The notes under the pieces were generated by a model. The model saw only the letters and a program-made list of their open reading frames with translations, was not told the DNA's origin and searched no databases. A program made the position numbers and the translations under genes. From positions 868,001 through 932,000 of the forward strand of contig NZ_JAPEPZ010000001.1 of the NCBI RefSeq assembly GCF_026339875.1: 64,000 nucleotides of DNA. The letters are read 5' to 3'. Source of the DNA: Streptomyces sp. NBC_01571 (GTDB lineage: Bacteria; Actinomycetota; Actinomycetes; Streptomycetales; Streptomycetaceae). This document shows, in pieces, positions 60,695-64,000 of the stretch. How positions within the stretch are numbered: the stretch's first letter is position 1; each line of letters begins with the position of its first letter.

Positions 60695-61570
60695 GTGTCC
60701 ACGGATTCCGACTGGGGTGGGGCGCCTTCGGTCCTGCGCATGATCCTCGGCAGACAGCTGGAGGAGCTCCGTACCGCCGCCGGTCTGACGTACGAGCAGG
60801 CCGGGGAGGCGATCGGTGTCAGCCACTCCACCATCCGCCGGATGGAAGCGGCCAAGGTGGCCCGGCTGCGGCTCGCGGACGCCGAAAAGCTCCTCCAGAT
60901 CTACGGTGTGACCGACCAGCAGGAGATCGACACCTTCCTGAAGTCGGTCCGCGAGGCCAACAAGCGTGGCTGGTGGCACACGTACCGCGACGTGCTGCCG
61001 GACTGGTTCGCCGCGTATCTGAGCCTGGAGCAGGCCGCGCTCCAGATCCGCGCGTACGAGGCGGAGTTCGTGCACGGACTCCTGCAGACGGAGGCCTACG
61101 CGCGCGCTCTGCTCGGCGCGGGCAATCCGCACGCCCCGGCCGACGCGACCGAGCGGCGGGTCGCGCTGCGCATGCGGCGCCAGGAACTGCTGACCCGGCC
61201 GGGGCCGCCACGCGTCTGGGTCGTGATGGACGAGACCGTGCTGCGGTGGCCGGTCGGCGGCCCCGAGGTGATGCGCGCCCAGATCGACCATCTCATCGCG
61301 GTGAACACGCTCCCCCATGTCACCCTGCAGATCATGCCGTTCAGGAACGGCCCGCATCCGGCCATGCGCGCCGGTGCGTTCCACCTCTTCCGGTTCAGGG
61401 CAAGCGAGTTGCCGGACATCGTGTATTCGAGTGGTCTGGTGGGCGCCGTCTATCTCGACAAGGTGGACGACGTCCTGGTCTACCGCGAGGCACTGGACCG
61501 GCTGGGCGCCCAGTCCACGCCCGCCACCAAGACCGAGGCCCTTCTCGGCTCGATTCGCAAGGAGCTATGA
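60695..61570 (+). CDS. XRE-family regulator with DUF5753 domain
   Basis: Of 291 residues, 18-75 form an XRE helix-turn-helix (LEELRTAAGLTYEQAGEAIGVSHSTIRRMEAAK) and 100-285 a DUF5753 domain (WFAAYLSLEQAALQIRAYEAEFVHGLLQT, then LPHVTLQIMPF). These are WhiJ/BldB-context regulators that control development or antibiotic genes, usually with a DUF397 partner. GTG 60695 was chosen. The DUF397 gene begins directly after the stop. Confidence 0.87.
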   Translation: MSTDSDWGGAPSVLRMILGRQLEELRTAAGLTYEQAGEAIGVSHSTIRRMEAAKVARLRLADAEKLLQIYGVTDQQEIDTFLKSVREANKRGWWHTYRDVLPDWFAAYLSLEQAALQIRAYEAEFVHGLLQTEAYARALLGAGNPHAPADATERRVALRMRRQELLTRPGPPRVWVVMDETVLRWPVGGPEVMRAQIDHLIAVNTLPHVTLQIMPFRNGPHPAMRAGAFHLFRFRASELPDIVYSSGLVGAVYLDKVDDVLVYREALDRLGAQSTPATKTEALLGSIRKEL

Positions 61571-61852
61571 GTGCACCACCACAGGAACAAGCCCCCGATG
61601 AGGCAGCACCACCGGGGAGACCCCTCCATACGCAATGGCATGCCCTCTCGGGAACTCGGCGCGCAGGGCTGGTCCAAGCCGTGGAGCGACGACGCGGGCG
61701 GTGCCTGCGTCGAGGCGAAGAGGCTGGCCGACGGGCGGATCGCGCTGCGTCAGTCCACCGATCCCGACGGGCCCGCGCTGGTCTTCACCCCCCATGAGAT
61801 GACGAGCTTCCTGGCGGGCGTCAAGGCGGGGGCGGCCGACTTCCTTCTCTGA
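61571..61852 (+). CDS. DUF397 protein
   Basis: This 93-residue protein has the DUF397 core GWSKPWSDDAGGACVEAKRL, then DGRIALRQSTDPDGPALVFTPHEMTSFLAGVK. DUF397 proteins act with XRE/DUF5753 regulators as an antagonist-type partner. GTG 61571 has AAGGAG six bases upstream and starts directly after the XRE TGA. ATG 61640 (MPSREL) would give a shorter form, closer to the usual length, but lacks a site. Confidence 0.83.
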   Translation: MHHHRNKPPMRQHHRGDPSIRNGMPSRELGAQGWSKPWSDDAGGACVEAKRLADGRIALRQSTDPDGPALVFTPHEMTSFLAGVKAGAADFLL

Positions 61853-61944
61853 CAACCTTGTCCTCTTGCTATGCCCTGTGTGTCCTGCTCACTCACCGCA
61901 CTCAACACCCGCTGTGAACCGACGACTTGATGGGAGGGGCGGCG

Positions 61945-62760
61945 TTGCCCGACAACGGATGGCCGGCCGACCGTATCGACACCGAGAGCGCACACTCCGC
62001 GCGCATCTACGACTACATCCTGGGCGGTAAGGACTTCTACCCCGCCGACCAGGAGGCGGGCGACGCCATGGCGCGGGAGTGGCCCGCGCTGCCGATCCAC
62101 ATGAAGGCCAACCGCGACTGGATGAACCGCGCGGTGGCCTATCTCGCCAAGGAGGCGGGGGTACGCCAGTTCCTGGACGTCGGCACCGGCATCCCCACCT
62201 CGCCCAACCTCCACGAGATCGCCCAGTCGGTGGCCCCCGACTCCCGGGTCGTCTACGTGGACAACGATCCCATCGTCCTGACCCTCTCGCAGGGCCTACT
62301 GTCCAGCACCCCCGAGGGCAGGACGGCGTACGTCGAGGCCGACATGCTGGATCCGGCGACGATCCTGAACGCACCGGAACTGCGTGACACCCTCGACCTC
62401 GGCGAACCCGTCGCGCTCACCGTGATCGCGATCGTCCACTTCGTGCTCGACGAGGCCGACGCGGTCGGCATCGTCCGGCGTCTGCTGGAGCCGCTTCCCT
62501 CGGGCAGCTATCTGGCGATGTCCATAGGCACCGCCGAGTTCGCCCCGCAGGAGGTGGCCCGCGTCGCCCGCGAGTACGCGGCGCGCAACATGCCGATGCG
62601 CCTGCGGACCCACGCGGAGGCGAAGGAGTTCTTCGAGGGCCTCGAACTCGTCGAACCCGGCATCGTCCAGGTCCACAAGTGGCACCCGGACGGCACGGAG
62701 ACCGAGCCGATCCGCGACGAGGACATCGCCATGTACGGGGCGGTGGCCCGCAAGCCGTAG
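61945..62760 (+). CDS. DUF574-family SAM-dependent methyltransferase
   Basis: The protein has about 271 residues with DTESAHSARIYDYILGGKDFYPADQEAGDAM, FLDVGTGIPTSPNLHEIAQ (SAM loop), VVYVDNDPIVL and TVIAIVHFVLDEADA. DUF574 proteins are very numerous in Streptomyces and their acceptors are unknown. TTG 61945 is supported by GGGAGGGG five bases upstream; ATG 61930 is in frame but has no site. Confidence 0.85.
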   Translation: MPDNGWPADRIDTESAHSARIYDYILGGKDFYPADQEAGDAMAREWPALPIHMKANRDWMNRAVAYLAKEAGVRQFLDVGTGIPTSPNLHEIAQSVAPDSRVVYVDNDPIVLTLSQGLLSSTPEGRTAYVEADMLDPATILNAPELRDTLDLGEPVALTVIAIVHFVLDEADAVGIVRRLLEPLPSGSYLAMSIGTAEFAPQEVARVAREYAARNMPMRLRTHAEAKEFFEGLELVEPGIVQVHKWHPDGTETEPIRDEDIAMYGAVARKP

Positions 62761-62841
62761 GACGACGGCACAGGTTCACGGTCCCCGCCCGCCGGTCCCA
62801 CGTCCGTGGCTCCCGCCGGGCGGGGACCGCGGCGGCGGACC

Positions 62842-64000
62842 TCACGCGTCGGCGGTGGAGTCCAGCAGGGTCGCGCACTCGGCCGCGAGGGCCACCATCC
62901 CGTAGGCCTGTGCCACGCGCAGCGCTTCCCGCAGGAGCCGGGAGGCGTGGGCGGCGGTGCCGGGGCGGCCCGTCCTGCGCAGCGCGCGGGCGCGGGCCAG
63001 TCGCAGGCGGGCCAGTTGGGGCTGGGAGGAGCGGACCGGCTCGGCCGCCAGGTGGAAGTCGGCGAGCGCGGTGTCCGGCTCCCCCGCGGCCAGCGCGAGC
63101 AGGCCACGGGCTCGAGCGGTCGGGCCGACCAGCACGGAGGGCCAGCCCGCGAGGGCGATCTCGTCTCCGTCGTGGGCGGCCAGGCGGTCGCGCAGTCCCG
63201 GCACGACCTCGCGCAGTTCGCTCTCGAATCCGCCCCGCGCGTCGAGTGCGGCGCTCACCTCGGCGAGCAGGACCAGCGTGGGCACCGCCCACCCGGAGGG
63301 CGGGAACCGGGTGAAGTCGGCCGTGTCGTGTGCGAAGCCCACGAGCCGGTCCGCCCCTTCTGCGTACTGGCCGGTCTCGCACAGGGCGAGCGCCAGACCG
63401 GCCCGCCAGACCGGGAAGTAGCCGTGCCGCTCGACGGTGTCGGCCAGACCGGAGGTGAACAGGTCGGCCATCCGGCCCTGTTCCCGCAGCAGCCAGTAGG
63501 CCTGCCCGAGGCGGGTCTGCTGGAGGTTGTCGGCGGGAGCGGCCAGATCGGCGGATAATCGCTCGACGAACGTCAGCGACTCGCCGAAGATCCAGCCCGC
63601 CGCCTGGTCGAACCGGCCGTGCCACAGGTCGAGCAGGGCGTCCAGGGTCCGCTGCTGCCAGACGGCGAGGGTGCTGCGGGTGTCGGCGGCGTGCTTGCGG
63701 TACTGGTTCGCCGTGGCCAGCGCGCTGTAGACCTTGCCGACGCGTAACTGGTCGATGGCGAGGGCCATCAGCGCCTCACCGCGGAAGTACGCGGAGTCGT
63801 GCCCCGCCGCCGCGTCGCGCAGCCGTTCGGACAGCGCCAGGGATTCGGCGGTGGAGACGAAGTCGTACAGGCCCCACCGGCATTCGGTGAGCACCTCGCA
63901 GCGCACCTCGTCGTCCTTGCCGTCCACGGCGAGCCGGCGCAGCGTGCCGCGAGCGAGCCGCGCTCCCTGTTCAGGACCCGCCCGGCTCACCGCGGTGTCC
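62842..64000 (-). CDS. TPR-rich regulatory protein, 5' part beyond window edge
   Basis: The reverse strand is open from the right edge to TGA 62842 (about 386 codons). It has a series of helix pairs (ALMALAIDQLRVGKVYSALATANQYRKHAADT, WRAGLALALCETGQYAEGADRLV, ARGLLALAAGEPDTALADFHLA, RLARARALRRTGR) like the C-terminal TPR array of AfsR/MalT- or cyclase-AAA-type regulators. It ends without a LuxR helix-turn-helix. The N-terminal ATPase or DNA-binding domain, if any, is outside the window. Confidence 0.7.
   Translation of the reverse strand, partial: DTAVSRAGPEQGARLARGTLRRLAVDGKDDEVRCEVLTECRWGLYDFVSTAESLALSERLRDAAAGHDSAYFRGEALMALAIDQLRVGKVYSALATANQYRKHAADTRSTLAVWQQRTLDALLDLWHGRFDQAAGWIFGESLTFVERLSADLAAPADNLQQTRLGQAYWLLREQGRMADLFTSGLADTVERHGYFPVWRAGLALALCETGQYAEGADRLVGFAHDTADFTRFPPSGWAVPTLVLLAEVSAALDARGGFESELREVVPGLRDRLAAHDGDEIALAGWPSVLVGPTARARGLLALAAGEPDTALADFHLAAEPVRSSQPQLARLRLARARALRRTGRPGTAAHASRLLREALRVAQAYGMVALAAECATLLDSTADA

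Overview
The window is high-GC actinobacterial DNA that reads as Streptomyces. GTG and TTG starts are common, there are many 1-4 bp start/stop overlaps, and several Streptomyces-typical families are present: ClpP3/ClpP4 with PopR, DUF397 next to an XRE/DUF5753 regulator, an SPW-repeat protein, DUF5133, and several RsbW-like ATPases with SpoIIE phosphatases. I see no rRNA, tRNA, CRISPR array, integrase or insertion sequence. The left edge cuts an F420-type nitroreductase-family gene and the right edge cuts a TPR regulator.

Layout. 1-6.4 kb: nitroreductase-like gene, an ABC-transporter relic, a VOC protein, an epoxide hydrolase, the clpP3-clpP4 operon with convergent popR, a methyltransferase, a DinB protein and DUF5133. 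6.4-16.7 kb: a signalling block. A four-gene minus-strand operon (REC-SpoIIE phosphatase, CHASE3 histidine kinase, Rcp1-type response regulator, lipid-kinase-like protein) is followed by an RsbW-like ATPase, two MarR regulators, a STAS anti-sigma antagonist and a second SpoIIE phosphatase. A translationally coupled trio then encodes a 48-residue membrane protein and two PRC-barrel proteins. 16.9-34.2 kb: mixed metabolism and regulators (AraC/SDR, AKR/LysR, DUF1206, adenosine deaminase, PAP2 plus BASS transporter, dienelactone hydrolase, aldehyde dehydrogenase plus TetR with a four-copy operator array, ECF42 sigma factor plus YCII protein).

34.3-41.5 kb: organosulfur assimilation. Minus-strand sfnG, ssuE-like reductase, sfnB and ssuD follow a 27-codon leader peptide containing two adjacent Cys codons, and a LysR gene is divergent. 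An acyl-CoA-dehydrogenase-like gene beside them ends in a collagen-like Gly-X-Y run, and broken collagen-like sequence continues past its stop in all three frames. 41.6-44.7 kb: a large unassigned membrane protein, a small protein, and a decayed MarR-MMPL efflux pair.

44.8-57.8 kb is the most coherent and interesting part: a probable photo-oxidative stress locus. It holds an SDR/DUF2867 gene with a photolyase, a DUF4142 protein, a MerR regulator with a B12-binding domain (LitR/CarH type), an ECF sigma factor of SigK type with an RskA-type anti-sigma factor, and a tightly overlapped operon for lipid modification (FAD oxidoreductase, DUF1365, two cyclopropane-fatty-acid-synthase-family methyltransferases, DUF1295). 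The same shape, CAATCC-N16-CGGA, sits just upstream of both the sigma operon and the lipid operon, and a weaker version precedes the photolyase operon. This suggests one regulon. 58-64 kb: a small NlpC-like hydrolase, an SPW membrane protein, an RsbW-like ATPase with a hypothetical partner divergent from XRE-DUF397 genes, a DUF574 methyltransferase and the truncated TPR gene.

Family calls come from reading the translations. Starts were chosen from ribosome-binding sites and family N-termini. Operators, promoters and terminators are motif-level inferences.
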